A stretch of DNA of 41,956 bases from Chitinophaga pinensis (GTDB lineage Bacteria > Bacteroidota > Bacteroidia > Flavobacteriales_D > Crocinitomicaceae), in contig CALPMT020000026.1 in assembly GCA_943324745.2 (NCBI GenBank), positions 1-41,956 of the forward strand, given 5' to 3'. Below are positions 23,871 through 34,320 of this stretch, piece after piece. How positions within the stretch are numbered: the first letter of the stretch is position 1; the number at the start of each line of letters is the position of its first letter. The position numbers were made by a program, and so were the translations under genes. The notes beneath the pieces are model-generated. The model did not search any database. It worked only from the letters and a program-made list of their open reading frames with translations, and was not told where the DNA came from.

Positions 23871-25913
23871 TTAATTTTTTTTCAATTTTGCGTCTTGTGT
23901 TTCTTTTTGCCAAATTGATTCTGTAGTAGGCGAACCATTTTTAGAATAAGTTATAAAATCATTTGTTTGAGTTCGCGTGTATATCTGACCGTAACCATTT
24001 TTAACAATAATTCTTCGCGTTACAACAGCTAACAAAGAACCCTTATCGTCATTTTTATTAAATTGTTCTTGAGTTACGCCTTCAGGATATAAACTTCCGA
24101 TCGAATTCGCTGCTTTTTCGTCAAATTTAATTTCTTTTTTTTCTATATTTTCAATTATTGTTCTTGCTTCAAGTGTTTGAATTCTTCTTTGTTCAGTTTC
24201 AAGATTAGTACTACCCTCAATATTATTTTCTAAGGTATTTAATGAAGTTTTATTTTCAGCTGTGTTTGTATTTTCAGAGGAAATTCCGATTAAAACTTTC
24301 GATTCCAAGTTATTGATTTTATCCTTGGAACTATAGGAATCCGTAGTCTCTTTACTTTGAGCTTCAATGAGACCTTTGTTTTGACTTTCTTCGATTTCAG
24401 TTATTTTTTTAGCTGTTAAATCTTGTTTTTGTTTACTTGTTTCGTCTATCGTGTTATGAATATTTTTTTGTTTGATTATATCTGCATCACTCTTAATACG
24501 AAATTCATTTTGAGTGGATGCAATTTGTTCAATTTCACTTAAAACTACAGTGGAAACTGCTTTTACTTGATTATTTGATTCGTATCTATTTGAGTCTTTT
24601 TTATCATTTTTGATTTTATCGACTTTATAATAATTTAAAGTAATACTATCATGCGATTGTAATCGAATATCGATCGGAATCTTAGCGAGAGAATCTGAAG
24701 ATTTCTCACGATTCTGAATTTGTTGTTTTAATAATTGCTCATTATCTACAATTATTTTACCTTTTTCTTTTTCTCTAACATCAGCTTTTTCACTAAAGGA
24801 CAAATTATTTTCAACCATTTCATTTGAATTCTTCCGGTTCTTATCTGCTAAACCTACCTCTAGCTCACTGTTATTTTGAGTAGTTTCATTTACAAGTTCA
24901 GTAATTTCTTCTTTCGATATGCGATTATCATTATTTTTCTTTTCTTCAGTATGAGTTATACTATTGATTTTTTGTTCAATCACTCCTCTTGAATCTTGCA
25001 TTATTTTTACAATAGAATCTGCAGATGCTCCATCTTTATTGTATTTTTGAACTAAAATACTATCTGTTGATGCACCAATCTGAACTGAACCTTTTCCAAT
25101 ACTATCTGACAAATTCGTTCTTTTTGTAATAGTTTGATCTACATATACTTTTAAATCATGTTGATATTTTTGTTGGAAATCAGTCACTGAAATTACTGAA
25201 TGCTGTTCCATTTGAAGTTTAATATTCATAGAGTCATTAACTTCTTTATTTTCAAAACTTAAACTATCAATTCTATTTCTTACATCATTAAAGTTAGTCG
25301 TCGCGGCTTGCATTTCTTTAATTCTATTTGAAGATAATTCATTTTCGTTTTTTGCGAGACTTTCATTTTTTGATAAAAGATCCATATTTTGTTTGTTTTT
25401 TCTTTCAATATCAGCCGCTTTCAACGCTTTCTGAGCATCTAAAATTGACATCTCTGTACTTTGACCTAAATCTGGTAAAGGCTCAGCTTTAGTAATTGGT
25501 TTTGGATTCAACAAATCTTCAATTTGTCTTAACATCTTGGGAGGATAAGTATCTGATGTTTTAATTTTTACTGCTCTTGAAAACAAATCTTTGGACCCTT
25601 GATAATCGCCATTTTTAAATTTCTCATCCGCTTTGTTTATTAATTTGTTATATTCTTTATCAGCCTCAAAACCAGATTTTTTTTGTTCATTTGCATCACA
25701 AAGTAGAATTTGTTTTTTTACTCCCTCATCTGAAGGCATTATCGAAGCTGCTGATTCATAATTTTTCTTTGCTTCCAAATATTTTCCCTGAGCAAATAAC
25801 ATGTCTGCATCTCTTACTTTTTTGGTGAAATCCATTTTCTTTTGATCTTCAGTTTGCGAAAAACTAAATCCGGTAAAAAATAAGATTAAAAGGAAAAAAT
25901 AAAATGTTTTCAT
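23871..25913 (-). CDS. Exported TPR/coiled-coil protein of unknown function
   Basis: I do not recognise a named function. The 680-residue protein opens with a signal peptide (FFLLILFFTGFSFSQ). Residues 25-130 contain two or three TPR-like helical repeats (ADMLFAQGKYLEAKKNYESA; ADEKFKNGDYQGSKDLFSRA). The middle, about 160-600, is very rich in Asn, Ser, Lys and Glu and is probably coiled coil or disordered. A conserved-looking folded tail holds LYPEGVTQEQFN, RRIIVKNGYGQIYTRTQTN and the C-terminal ESIWQKET. Similar tails occur on other Flavobacteriales exported proteins, as I recall. It is upstream of mpl and divergent from the type IX-secreted protease, with a 155-bp shared spacer. A periplasmic or envelope scaffolding role is possible. 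Confidence 0.7.
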   Translation of the reverse strand: MKTFYFFLLILFFTGFSFSQTEDQKKMDFTKKVRDADMLFAQGKYLEAKKNYESAASIMPSDEGVKKQILLCDANEQKKSGFEADKEYNKLINKADEKFKNGDYQGSKDLFSRAVKIKTSDTYPPKMLRQIEDLLNPKPITKAEPLPDLGQSTEMSILDAQKALKAADIERKNKQNMDLLSKNESLAKNENELSSNRIKEMQAATTNFNDVRNRIDSLSFENKEVNDSMNIKLQMEQHSVISVTDFQQKYQHDLKVYVDQTITKRTNLSDSIGKGSVQIGASTDSILVQKYNKDGASADSIVKIMQDSRGVIEQKINSITHTEEKKNNDNRISKEEITELVNETTQNNSELEVGLADKNRKNSNEMVENNLSFSEKADVREKEKGKIIVDNEQLLKQQIQNREKSSDSLAKIPIDIRLQSHDSITLNYYKVDKIKNDKKDSNRYESNNQVKAVSTVVLSEIEQIASTQNEFRIKSDADIIKQKNIHNTIDETSKQKQDLTAKKITEIEESQNKGLIEAQSKETTDSYSSKDKINNLESKVLIGISSENTNTAENKTSLNTLENNIEGSTNLETEQRRIQTLEARTIIENIEKKEIKFDEKAANSIGSLYPEGVTQEQFNKNDDKGSLLAVVTRRIIVKNGYGQIYTRTQTNDFITYSKNGSPTTESIWQKETQDAKLKKN

Positions 25914-26068
25914 AACTAATGCCTGTAAATCACTCCTAGATAATAAACAAATATCGAAATAATCGCTTAAGTTATTTAGTTTCTATTGAAATTTATTCGT
26001 TTTTTACCTAAATTAGACAACTCAATTTTGAAAATTAAGTCTTTATTTTATATAAATTAACTTTTATT

Positions 26069-29000
26069 ATGTTTAAAAATTTATTTCTATTAATAGTATT
26101 TCTACTTGTTAACTTCCATGTTACTCTTTTTGGTCAGACTTTAAATTTTAAGCATAATTTATTATTGAAAAATATTACTGACGAATCTCAATTAGTGATT
26201 TCAATAAAAAATAATGAAGAAGTTAATGCGTATTTACAAAGCAACGAACTAAGAATTAAATCATCAACCAAAAATTGGAATTTCCTGACCATAAATGGGA
26301 GTCAATTGAAAAACATACTCAATTCAAAGATTTCTAATTACTTATACATCGAAACAAGTGAACCTACAATGAATAATGACACTTCACGTGTTCATCATAA
26401 AGTTGATGCAGTTCAAAAAGGCATAAATGGTTTACAAACAAAATATAAAGGTAAGGGAGTACTCCTTGGATTTATAGATAATGGAATGGAGTATACGCAT
26501 CTCGATTTTTATGATTCTTTAGGTAAGACAAGGCTGTATTCATACTGGGATCAGACAAACACAAATGCAACGCTTAGGTCACCAAAACCTTTTAATTATG
26601 GTGATGAGTGGACTTCAAGTGACCTAGATAGTAAAATCTTCACACCGACTTTAACAGATGGACATGGGACACATGTACCTGGTATTGCCACGGGAAATGG
26701 TAGAGCTAATGGTAGAAATTTAGGTATGGCACCTGAAGCCACGATTGTTTATGTACAAACATATACAAAAGCAAAAAATTGGACATTAACAGTTTCTGAT
26801 GCATGCGATTACATTTTTAAAATAGCGGATCAATTAAATATGCCCTGCGTTATAAACATTAGTTATGGTGTCGCGAATGGTTCTCACGATGGTAGTGATC
26901 CTGCCTCTGAATTCATCGAATCTATGTTAGATGCAAAACCGGGAAGAATTGTTGTTGCGGCAGCTGGAAATTCAGGAAATTTGACTAAATATCACGTAGG
27001 GAACAATGTAACTTCTGACACCTCTTTTTTTTGGTTGAAAAACAACGTAGATGGTTTAGCTGGTAAAAATACAATTTGGTTTGAATCGTGGGCTGACTCT
27101 TTAGACTTTGCCAATATTAAATTCTCAGTTGCTGCAAATTTACCAGGAGGTAACTATCAATTAAGAAGTAAAACAAAATTTATAACATTTCAAGATGCGT
27201 TAGCAAATCCATATATGGATACTTTGTATAATGAAAACGGAGTGAAAATTGGAAGAGTTGAGTATTATGGATCAATGGTAAATCATATGGCGAACATGGA
27301 ATTAGCAATTTATGTTGATTCTATCAATTATTTGTATCAATTTAGAACTACTGGACAAGGTAGATTAGATTGTTGGTCACTTGGTACCTCTGCCAAAAAC
27401 AATGAAATAGTGACAGCTATACCATCAGCTTCAGTCTATCCTGATATAGTTCATTATATTTTACCTGATTCATTTCAAACATTATATTCATCCTATATCG
27501 CTTCAGAAAAGGTAATAACCGTTGGTAATATTTCAACAAAATCATCCTATATTACCAAGGATTTAGTCTCACACCCATCCTTATTTTTACCAAGCCAAAT
27601 TAATATTTCTTCTTCAATGGGTCCAAATCGTAAAGGAGTTATAAAACCTGATATAGTTGCATCAGGAACAAAAATATTTTCTGCAAGTCCTTTGAAAAAT
27701 CTGAACGATCCTAACAACATCTCGCTATTAGACATTGGTGGGTATCATATTTTAAATTCAGGAACTTCGATGGCTTCACCTTTAGTTGCTGGAATTGCAG
27801 CGCTTTACCTAGAGAAATGTTCTAAAGCTTCGTATTTAGATTTTAAAAATGATATGATTTCTACTGCAAAAACGTTAGCAATTCAAGGATCCTTGCCAAA
27901 TAACACCTATGGTAATGGAGAGATTGATGCGCTTGCTCTATTACTAAAGACAAATGCTAAAACTAGTGTCTCAGGAATTTCACAAATTATTTGTGACTCA
28001 CCAGCAGCCATAAGTATTAATTCAGATCGAGGAATTTCATCTATTGTTTGGGATGATAAAACAACAAATACAAGTAAAACATTTAAGAATCCAGGAAAAT
28101 ATGGATTTCAAATTTCTGATTCTAAGAATTGTGTGTTTAAAGATACTGTGTTTATTACCGGTAATAAACCTATTAATTCAACCATAAATTTTATTGGAAA
28201 TTCGAAAATTACATGTACTAACAAAATGGTTACTGTTAAAATTAGTGGTGGAACTAGCTACCAATGGTCTGGTGGAAATGCTGTTCAAAATGACACTAAT
28301 TCGTTTGATAATGCTGGTAAATATTATGTTTTAATCACTACCAACGGATGTTCAAAAAAAGATAGTATTTTGATTGAAAATGATACTATTCACCCTACTT
28401 TACAATTGAAACTATTAACTCCATCAAAGATTACATGTAGTAACAAAACTGTGAAAATTTTAGTTTCTGGAGCCACTGATTATGTTTGGGATAATGGTTT
28501 TTCTCCAATGAAAGATACAAATGAATTTAATAATTCGGGAACGTTTCATGTAGTTGGTTCAGCAATTAATGGATGTACATCAAAAGATAGTATTAAGATC
28601 TTCATGGATACATTAAAACCTAAAGCTAAATTTTCCTACATTGGATTAAACAAACTAACATGCAGCCAAAAAACAGTGACAATTGTTGCTAGTGGTGGTC
28701 AAACATATAAATGGTTTAGTGGAGATACTCCTTCTAAGGATACCAATTCATTTGAAAACCCTGGAGTATATTCATTACAATTAACAGGATCTAATTCATG
28801 TGTTTTAGATTCAAACATTACTATATTACAAGATACTGTATCTCCATCCTTATCTATCATAGCACCAACTGGAAATTCTCTAAATTGTACAAAATTAAAA
28901 ACCACATTATTTGTTAGTGGTGCTAATAATTATTTATGGACGGGAGGTTTACAAAATAATCTGGACTCAAACGTTTATATATCAGCAGGTAAATATTTTG

Positions 29001-30412
29001 TAACTGGAACGAATTTAAATGGTTGTTCTTCATCCAAATCATTTCAAATTTATTCTGACACATCAAAACCGAATGTTGTGTTAAAATTCATAGGAGATTC
29101 TTCCTTAACGTGTATCAATAAATCAGTTCGTATATCGATGATTGGCGCTAAAAATTATTTTTGGAATGGTGGTCAATTATTCTCAAATAATATACAAGAA
29201 TTCACTAAAGAAGGTAGTTATGAGCTTAAGTCCATCGGAAATAACACTTGTGAAAGTAAACAGACTATCACGTTAATAAAGGATACAATTCTTCCAGTAA
29301 TTACAAAAACAATCGTAGGTAATAATCTATTTACGTGTCTCAATAAATCTATACAAGTAGTTTTGAAAGGAGCTGATAAATTTCTTTGGGATTCAGGAAA
29401 TTCTCCTAACGGAGCAATAAATACATTTACCCAACCAGGTGTTTATCATTACATTGCAAACAATTCGAATGGGTGTTTATTAAATGACAGTATTACATTA
29501 GAGACGGATACTATTCCTGCAAAAACAAGCGTTCAAACTATAGGAAAAAAAGATTTAACATGTTCAAATAATCGTGTTTTTATAAAAATTTCTGGAGGAG
29601 TTAATTATTCTTGGAATGGAGGCAATTCGACCAAAACTGATACAAATTCTTTTACATTACCAGGAAACTATCTTGTTAATATCACTGATGACAAAGGGTG
29701 TAAATCGTCACAAAACATCTATATATCGCAAAATATTATTCAACCGAAAATTACAATCAATTTATTAACTAGTCCTTATATAACTTGTGATAATGAACCT
29801 GTTAAAGTTAAGGTCGTTGGTGCTGCAACATACACATGGGATGGAGGTTTAAATATTTATTCAGATACAAATACATTCTTATCTCCAGGAGTTTATAATT
29901 TAATCGCAAAAGGAGAAAATGGTTGTTTAACGAAAGATGCAATTATAGTTGATCGTCATTCATATCCTTTAATACCAACAATTACTCAAAAGGATTCTTT
30001 ATTGACTGCTTCAGCCTCTCCTAATTATCAATGGTATGAAGATGGAAATTTATTGAAAAACGAAACAAAGCAAAGTATAGTCTATAAGTTTGATAAAACA
30101 TATTTTGTAAGTGTCGAGTCAAACGGTTGCATTTCAAGCAGTAAATTTTACTCACCTAGTTTATCATCCCTTTCAGTATTAAGTATGACTGATGTATATG
30201 CTTTTCCAAATCCTACGACCACAGGAAAATTTTCACTGCAAGGAGTACAAGAAGATGATGAGTTAAACGTATATGATTTATTAGGCAATAAAATTAGTTT
30301 ATTACAACTTGGTCAGCATGAATATCAATTAGAATCTTTAGCTGACGGTGTATATTATTTAGCGATTGTAAGAAAATCAAGCCGTTTGTTATTAAAAATT
30401 GTCAAAAATTAA
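26069..30412 (+). CDS. Large secreted S8 (subtilisin-like) peptidase with cysteine-paired repeats and T9SS sorting domain
   Basis: The 1447-residue protein has a signal peptide (LFLLIVFLLVNFHVTLFGQ). The S8 catalytic residues are D137 in FIDNGMEYTHLDF, H199 in DGHGTHVPGIA, and S567 in SGTSMASPLVAGIAALY, with an oxyanion region VVAAAGNSGN. A beta-rich insertion of about 240 residues separates the asparagine motif from the serine, as in some Bacteroidota subtilisins. Residues 704-1301 are eight tandem repeats of 73-75 residues, each with two Cys (TC and GC or SC). The last 80 residues have the type A sorting domain: YAFPNPTTTGKFSL, YDLLGNKI and LADGVYYLAIV. It is expected to be exported by the type IX system and released or anchored on the cell surface. 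Substrate unknown. Confidence 0.93.
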   Translation: MFKNLFLLIVFLLVNFHVTLFGQTLNFKHNLLLKNITDESQLVISIKNNEEVNAYLQSNELRIKSSTKNWNFLTINGSQLKNILNSKISNYLYIETSEPTMNNDTSRVHHKVDAVQKGINGLQTKYKGKGVLLGFIDNGMEYTHLDFYDSLGKTRLYSYWDQTNTNATLRSPKPFNYGDEWTSSDLDSKIFTPTLTDGHGTHVPGIATGNGRANGRNLGMAPEATIVYVQTYTKAKNWTLTVSDACDYIFKIADQLNMPCVINISYGVANGSHDGSDPASEFIESMLDAKPGRIVVAAAGNSGNLTKYHVGNNVTSDTSFFWLKNNVDGLAGKNTIWFESWADSLDFANIKFSVAANLPGGNYQLRSKTKFITFQDALANPYMDTLYNENGVKIGRVEYYGSMVNHMANMELAIYVDSINYLYQFRTTGQGRLDCWSLGTSAKNNEIVTAIPSASVYPDIVHYILPDSFQTLYSSYIASEKVITVGNISTKSSYITKDLVSHPSLFLPSQINISSSMGPNRKGVIKPDIVASGTKIFSASPLKNLNDPNNISLLDIGGYHILNSGTSMASPLVAGIAALYLEKCSKASYLDFKNDMISTAKTLAIQGSLPNNTYGNGEIDALALLLKTNAKTSVSGISQIICDSPAAISINSDRGISSIVWDDKTTNTSKTFKNPGKYGFQISDSKNCVFKDTVFITGNKPINSTINFIGNSKITCTNKMVTVKISGGTSYQWSGGNAVQNDTNSFDNAGKYYVLITTNGCSKKDSILIENDTIHPTLQLKLLTPSKITCSNKTVKILVSGATDYVWDNGFSPMKDTNEFNNSGTFHVVGSAINGCTSKDSIKIFMDTLKPKAKFSYIGLNKLTCSQKTVTIVASGGQTYKWFSGDTPSKDTNSFENPGVYSLQLTGSNSCVLDSNITILQDTVSPSLSIIAPTGNSLNCTKLKTTLFVSGANNYLWTGGLQNNLDSNVYISAGKYFVTGTNLNGCSSSKSFQIYSDTSKPNVVLKFIGDSSLTCINKSVRISMIGAKNYFWNGGQLFSNNIQEFTKEGSYELKSIGNNTCESKQTITLIKDTILPVITKTIVGNNLFTCLNKSIQVVLKGADKFLWDSGNSPNGAINTFTQPGVYHYIANNSNGCLLNDSITLETDTIPAKTSVQTIGKKDLTCSNNRVFIKISGGVNYSWNGGNSTKTDTNSFTLPGNYLVNITDDKGCKSSQNIYISQNIIQPKITINLLTSPYITCDNEPVKVKVVGAATYTWDGGLNIYSDTNTFLSPGVYNLIAKGENGCLTKDAIIVDRHSYPLIPTITQKDSLLTASASPNYQWYEDGNLLKNETKQSIVYKFDKTYFVSVESNGCISSSKFYSPSLSSLSVLSMTDVYAFPNPTTTGKFSLQGVQEDDELNVYDLLGNKISLLQLGQHEYQLESLADGVYYLAIVRKSSRLLLKIVKN
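28178..29971 (+). repeat. Eight tandem ~75-residue repeats within the S8 peptidase
   Basis: The 1794-bp block encodes eight units averaging 74.75 residues. Consensus features are (L/I)TC-x-NK near residue 12, SGGxxYxWxGG near 25-35, DTNxF near 40, PGxYxV near 47, NGC near 58 and DTxxP at the end. Units are diverged at protein level, so this is an old duplication and not an assembly collapse. Two Cys per unit suggest a disulfide across an Ig-like sandwich. Confidence 0.85.
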
Positions 30413-30433
30413 GTGAACAAATTAATAAATACT

Positions 30434-30441
30434 TATTTTTG
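30434..30441 (+). promoter_or_regulatory. -7 box for the DUF5606 gene
   Basis: TATTTTTG matches TAnnTTTG 23 nt before the ATG at 30465. No TTG occurs at the expected upstream spacing, so this is a partial match. Confidence 0.45.
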
Positions 30442-30464
30442 AAATTAACTTAAAAAATTAAAAA

Positions 30465-30986
30465 ATGAATTTAACAGGTATAATCGCAATTTCAGGTAAA
30501 CCAGGATTATTTAAAGTTGTTGCTCAAGGTAAAAGCAATTTAATTGTTGAGTCTTTAGAAGATGGGAAAAGAATCCCTGCTTATTCAACTGATCGAATTT
30601 CTGCGTTAGAAGATATCAGTGTTTACACCTACGAAGAGGATGCTCTATTGTCATCTGTTTTTGATTCAATTTACAAAAAAGAAAATGGTAGTATTGCTCC
30701 ATCTCACAAAGAAGATAAAAACACTTTGGAAAATTATTTGTTAGAAGTTCTTCCAAACTATGATCAAGAGCGTGTATATTTTTCAGATGTAAAGAAAATT
30801 TTCCAATGGTATAATTTGCTACATAAATCTGGAAATATGGTATTAGATACTCCTGTTGAGGAAGAAGAAACTAAACCTACAAAAAAAGCAAGTACTCCAA
30901 AAGTAGAAGTAACAGCTGAGACAACTGAAGAAACTCCAAAAAAAACGAGAGCCCCAAGAAAAAAAACAGAAAAGACTGTTGAATAA
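30465..30986 (+). CDS. DUF5606 domain protein
   Basis: The 173-residue protein starts MNLTGIIAISGKPGLFKVV, the characteristic beginning of DUF5606, a family I know only from Bacteroidota. The N-terminal 70 residues look like a small beta-barrel (ISALEDISVYTYEEDALLS follows), then a helical segment with VYFSDVKKIFQWYNLLHKSG. The tail from about 125 is Lys/Thr/Pro/Glu rich and low-complexity, probably disordered and possibly nucleic-acid binding. There is no signal peptide, so it is cytoplasmic. Function is not known. It lies 52 bp after the protease with its own -7 box. Confidence 0.88.
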   Translation: MNLTGIIAISGKPGLFKVVAQGKSNLIVESLEDGKRIPAYSTDRISALEDISVYTYEEDALLSSVFDSIYKKENGSIAPSHKEDKNTLENYLLEVLPNYDQERVYFSDVKKIFQWYNLLHKSGNMVLDTPVEEEETKPTKKASTPKVEVTAETTEETPKKTRAPRKKTEKTVE

Positions 30987-31024
30987 TACGATCACTAAAA
31001 TGTAGCTAAGAGTTACACTCATAT

Positions 31025-33049
31025 ATGCGGTTCGAACATCCAACAATTTTATATACACTTTTACTGTTAGTCGTACCAATTCTAATTCATTTATTTAGTT
31101 TTCGTCGCTACAAAACATTCTATTTTTCTAGTATACATTTCTTAAAAAACATTGAGGAAGAGACTCGTAATGTTCGGAAATTAAAGCATCTATTGGTTTT
31201 AATTTCCCGAATTCTCGCCTTTGCTTGTTTGATTTTTGCTTTTGCTCAACCTTATCTTCCTGTGAAAGGAATCTCCAATTCACATGCAAATTCTGTGTTA
31301 GCAATCTATATCGACAACTCATTCTCCATGTCGAGTGAAGGTTCTAATGGAAATTTACTTTCTGAATCAAAAGAGCAAGCTCGAAAATTCATAGAGAATA
31401 CTCCTGCAACAACTCAACTAATGTTGGTGAGCAACGAATTGTCAGGCATCGAACAACAGCTTTGTAGTAAAACTGATGCGTTAAATCGTTTAGATAAACT
31501 CACCTTGACACCTTTACATCATCGAATGTCGGAAGTAATAAATTGGATGGAAGAAAGTGTACATGAAAAAATCAATGCTCGTTCAACCAAACAATTTGTA
31601 GTTCTAAGCGATTTTCAGAAAAAACAGAGTGATTTAGCCGATATTCATCTTGACAAACAAAGCTACTTCTACCCTATTCAGGTCATTCCTCAGCAAAAGC
31701 AAAATGTATCAATTGATTCTATTTGGTTTAATGAACCGAATTTCAAAATGAGAATCAATAATGAATTGAATATCAAATTAACCAATCATGGTGAAGAAGC
31801 TATACAGCATTTAGAACTTCAATTTTCAGTAAATGAAACTAAACGCACTGTTTTTGTTGAGATACCTAAAAAAAGTAGCAAAAATGTACAATTGAATTAT
31901 TCAGATCTTACAACAGGAGAGAAAATCGGTCAAATTCACATCAATGATAAAAACTTACATTATGATGATGATTATCACTTTATCTATCAAGTGTATCCAT
32001 TTGCAAATATATTAATCATCCAAGGAGAAGATGCATCATCTAACATTTCTAAAACTTATCGTTTAGATAATTATTATCATGTACAAGAAGTAAATAGCAC
32101 TTCATTTTTACCTGAAAACATAAGAGACAAGCAATTGATCATTTTAAATGGTGTAAATAAGTTAAACGATGGAATAAATGAGGCCCTTCAAAAATTTAGT
32201 CAAATGGGTGGTTCAGTGATCTTATTTCCAGGTACAAATTTATCGAAACTACCTTGGAATGGTTTATTGACTCAATTAAAGCTTCCTACTTTCAGAGATT
32301 TGATTAAAGAAAAAATGACGTTATCAACGATAAATTATGCAGATCCTTTTTTTCAAGGGATTTTCGAAAAGAAACCTTCAAAATTGAATTTACCACTTAT
32401 CAAAAAGATTTATGAAACTGGAGTTTCTGTATATTCGACTAATTTATTGACCTTACAAAACAAACAGCCTTTATTCGTAAAGAGTGGAAATTCCTATTTA
32501 TTTACGAGCTCATTAGACTCTACTTTTAGTGCATTTACACAAAATGCTTTGTTTCCTTCTTTTTTATTGCGTGCAGCTGAATTGAGTCAACAAAAATCTC
32601 AATTAGCATTAACGATTGGTCAGAGCACTCGTTACTCATTAAATAGCCCACTAAAGAATGATGCAGTATTTCACATTAAAGGTGAAGGAATCGATTTTAT
32701 TCCAACCGTAGAAAAAATTGATCAATTCACTTATTTATCCTTATTAGGCTCCCCCCTTTCTGCAAGCTTGAAACAGGGGGTATATCGTATTTTAAATGAT
32801 GATTTTTCAGCTTCATTGGCATTAAATTACGACCGTGAAGAATCAGACATCAGCACATATTCTGATAAGGAGATTACATCCTATTTGACAACAGATAAAT
32901 TCCCTCATTTATTTTATAAGAGTACCCAATTAGGCGATCGAAATTTAAAGATTGCGTTAGAAAAACCAACAGAATATTGGAGGATTTTCTTACTTTTATC
33001 CTTGCTTTTCTTATTTATAGAAATGGCGATATTAAAATTTTTACGTTAA
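31025..33049 (+). CDS. BatA-domain membrane protein with vWA-like region
   Basis: The 674-residue protein begins with the BatA N-terminal domain: PTILYTLLLLVVPILIHLFSFRRYKTFYFSS, then a second hydrophobic helix ISRILAFACLIFAFAQP. A vWA-like segment LAIYIDNSFSMS follows near residue 95, with the D-x-S-x-S metal site core D-N-S-F-S. The rest is extracytoplasmic, ending in a last transmembrane helix and a short cytoplasmic tail (IFLLLSLLFLFIEMAILKFL). This architecture is common in Bacteroidota as a BatA-related protein distinct from the Bat aerotolerance operon. Its role is not known. It begins a four-gene run with the dihydroorotase homologue 10 bp downstream. Confidence 0.85.
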   Translation: MRFEHPTILYTLLLLVVPILIHLFSFRRYKTFYFSSIHFLKNIEEETRNVRKLKHLLVLISRILAFACLIFAFAQPYLPVKGISNSHANSVLAIYIDNSFSMSSEGSNGNLLSESKEQARKFIENTPATTQLMLVSNELSGIEQQLCSKTDALNRLDKLTLTPLHHRMSEVINWMEESVHEKINARSTKQFVVLSDFQKKQSDLADIHLDKQSYFYPIQVIPQQKQNVSIDSIWFNEPNFKMRINNELNIKLTNHGEEAIQHLELQFSVNETKRTVFVEIPKKSSKNVQLNYSDLTTGEKIGQIHINDKNLHYDDDYHFIYQVYPFANILIIQGEDASSNISKTYRLDNYYHVQEVNSTSFLPENIRDKQLIILNGVNKLNDGINEALQKFSQMGGSVILFPGTNLSKLPWNGLLTQLKLPTFRDLIKEKMTLSTINYADPFFQGIFEKKPSKLNLPLIKKIYETGVSVYSTNLLTLQNKQPLFVKSGNSYLFTSSLDSTFSAFTQNALFPSFLLRAAELSQQKSQLALTIGQSTRYSLNSPLKNDAVFHIKGEGIDFIPTVEKIDQFTYLSLLGSPLSASLKQGVYRILNDDFSASLALNYDREESDISTYSDKEITSYLTTDKFPHLFYKSTQLGDRNLKIALEKPTEYWRIFLLLSLLFLFIEMAILKFLR

Positions 33050-33059
33050 TTCTTAGTTT

Positions 33060-34319
33060 ATGAAATTTTTAGTAAAACAAGCACAAATTATCGATGCGAG
33101 TTCATCTTTTAATCAACAAGTGAAAGATATCTATGTTGAAGATGGAAAAATCATCGAAATTTCAGATTTAATTACTAAAGAAGATGTGAAAATAATTGCT
33201 TTTGAAAATTTAAAAATATCACAGAGTTGGGTAGATGGGAAGGCTCATTTTTGTGATCCAGGAGAAGAACATAAAGAAACGATAGAATCAGGTTTACAAG
33301 CAGCTGCAGCAGGTGGTTTTGCATATGTAGGAATGTTACCCTCAACACAACCAGTTGTAGATGGTAAAACTCAGATTGAATATGCTTTAAGAAAGGCCGA
33401 ACAACAGGTAGCAACGTTGATCCCGTTCGGAACAATTACAGAAAAAATGTTAGGTGAGAACTTAGCAGAAATGTACGATATGTCTCAATCAGGCACCCGT
33501 TTTTTCACGGATGATGCTAAATACTTATCTACAGGAATTCTATATCGAGCTTTACTTTATTCAAAAACTTTTGGTGGTAATATAATCGCATTTTCGCGTG
33601 ATCACTCTTTAGCAAAAGGCGGTCAAGTAAATGAAGGTGAGGCATCTACTAAAACAGGTTTAAAAGCAGAAACTAGTATTGCTGAAGTGATCGATTTAGA
33701 ACGCAACATACGCTTATTAGAATATACAGAAGGAAATTTACATGTTACTGGACTTTCCTGTGAAGAATCTGTGAAAATAGTAAGTGATGCGAAGAAAAAA
33801 GGATTAAATATTACTGCAGACGTTCATGTAGAGCAACTACTTTTTAATGAAACTGAAGTGTTAAATTTTGATGTTAATTATAAATTAAAACCTGTATTAC
33901 GCAAGGAATTAGATCGTTTAGCATTAATACAAGGAGTGAAAAATGGAACTATTGATATGATTGTATCAAACCATCGTCCTTATGATACTGAAGAGAAGGA
34001 TGTTGAATTTGACCATGCTTCTTTTGGAAATATTACCCTTCAAACCTTATTTTGTTCGTTATTAGATAAACAAGATTTTACTTTAGAAGAAATTATTAAT
34101 GTCTTATCTCATCGCAATCGTGCATTATTGAATCTTGAATCATCTTCCATTGAGATAGGTGCAAATGCAGATTTCACTTTTTTCTCTATTGATGAAACTA
34201 CCACATTTACAAAAGAAGAGATATTAAGTTCAACTTATAATACGCCATTTTTAAATCAGACCTTAAAAGGTAAGGTTTTCGGAATATTACACAATGGTCA
34301 ACTTGTAATTAAGGATTAA
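33060..34319 (+). CDS. Dihydroorotase homologue lacking most metal ligands
   Basis: The 419-residue amidohydrolase-fold protein is clearly related to dihydroorotase: [46 protein letters not shown] and [24 protein letters not shown] all match. The metal site is eroded. The usual H-x-H is K61-A-H63; the segment that normally carries the next His reads AFSRDHS; the H-x-x-H region is HVTG; and the catalytic Asp of TDHAPH is N304 in SNHRPY. The Asp of FFTDD is kept. It is probably a non-catalytic PyrC-type subunit or a protein with another role. It is tightly linked to the BatA-like gene and the methyltransferase, not to other pyrimidine genes. Confidence 0.85.
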   Translation: MKFLVKQAQIIDASSSFNQQVKDIYVEDGKIIEISDLITKEDVKIIAFENLKISQSWVDGKAHFCDPGEEHKETIESGLQAAAAGGFAYVGMLPSTQPVVDGKTQIEYALRKAEQQVATLIPFGTITEKMLGENLAEMYDMSQSGTRFFTDDAKYLSTGILYRALLYSKTFGGNIIAFSRDHSLAKGGQVNEGEASTKTGLKAETSIAEVIDLERNIRLLEYTEGNLHVTGLSCEESVKIVSDAKKKGLNITADVHVEQLLFNETEVLNFDVNYKLKPVLRKELDRLALIQGVKNGTIDMIVSNHRPYDTEEKDVEFDHASFGNITLQTLFCSLLDKQDFTLEEIINVLSHRNRALLNLESSSIEIGANADFTFFSIDETTTFTKEEILSSTYNTPFLNQTLKGKVFGILHNGQLVIKD

Positions 34320-34320
34320 A

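Noticed and set aside
28178-29971. Assembly artefact in the protease repeats
   Set aside because: The eight units differ substantially at nucleotide and protein level and keep the frame, so they are genuine diverged duplications.
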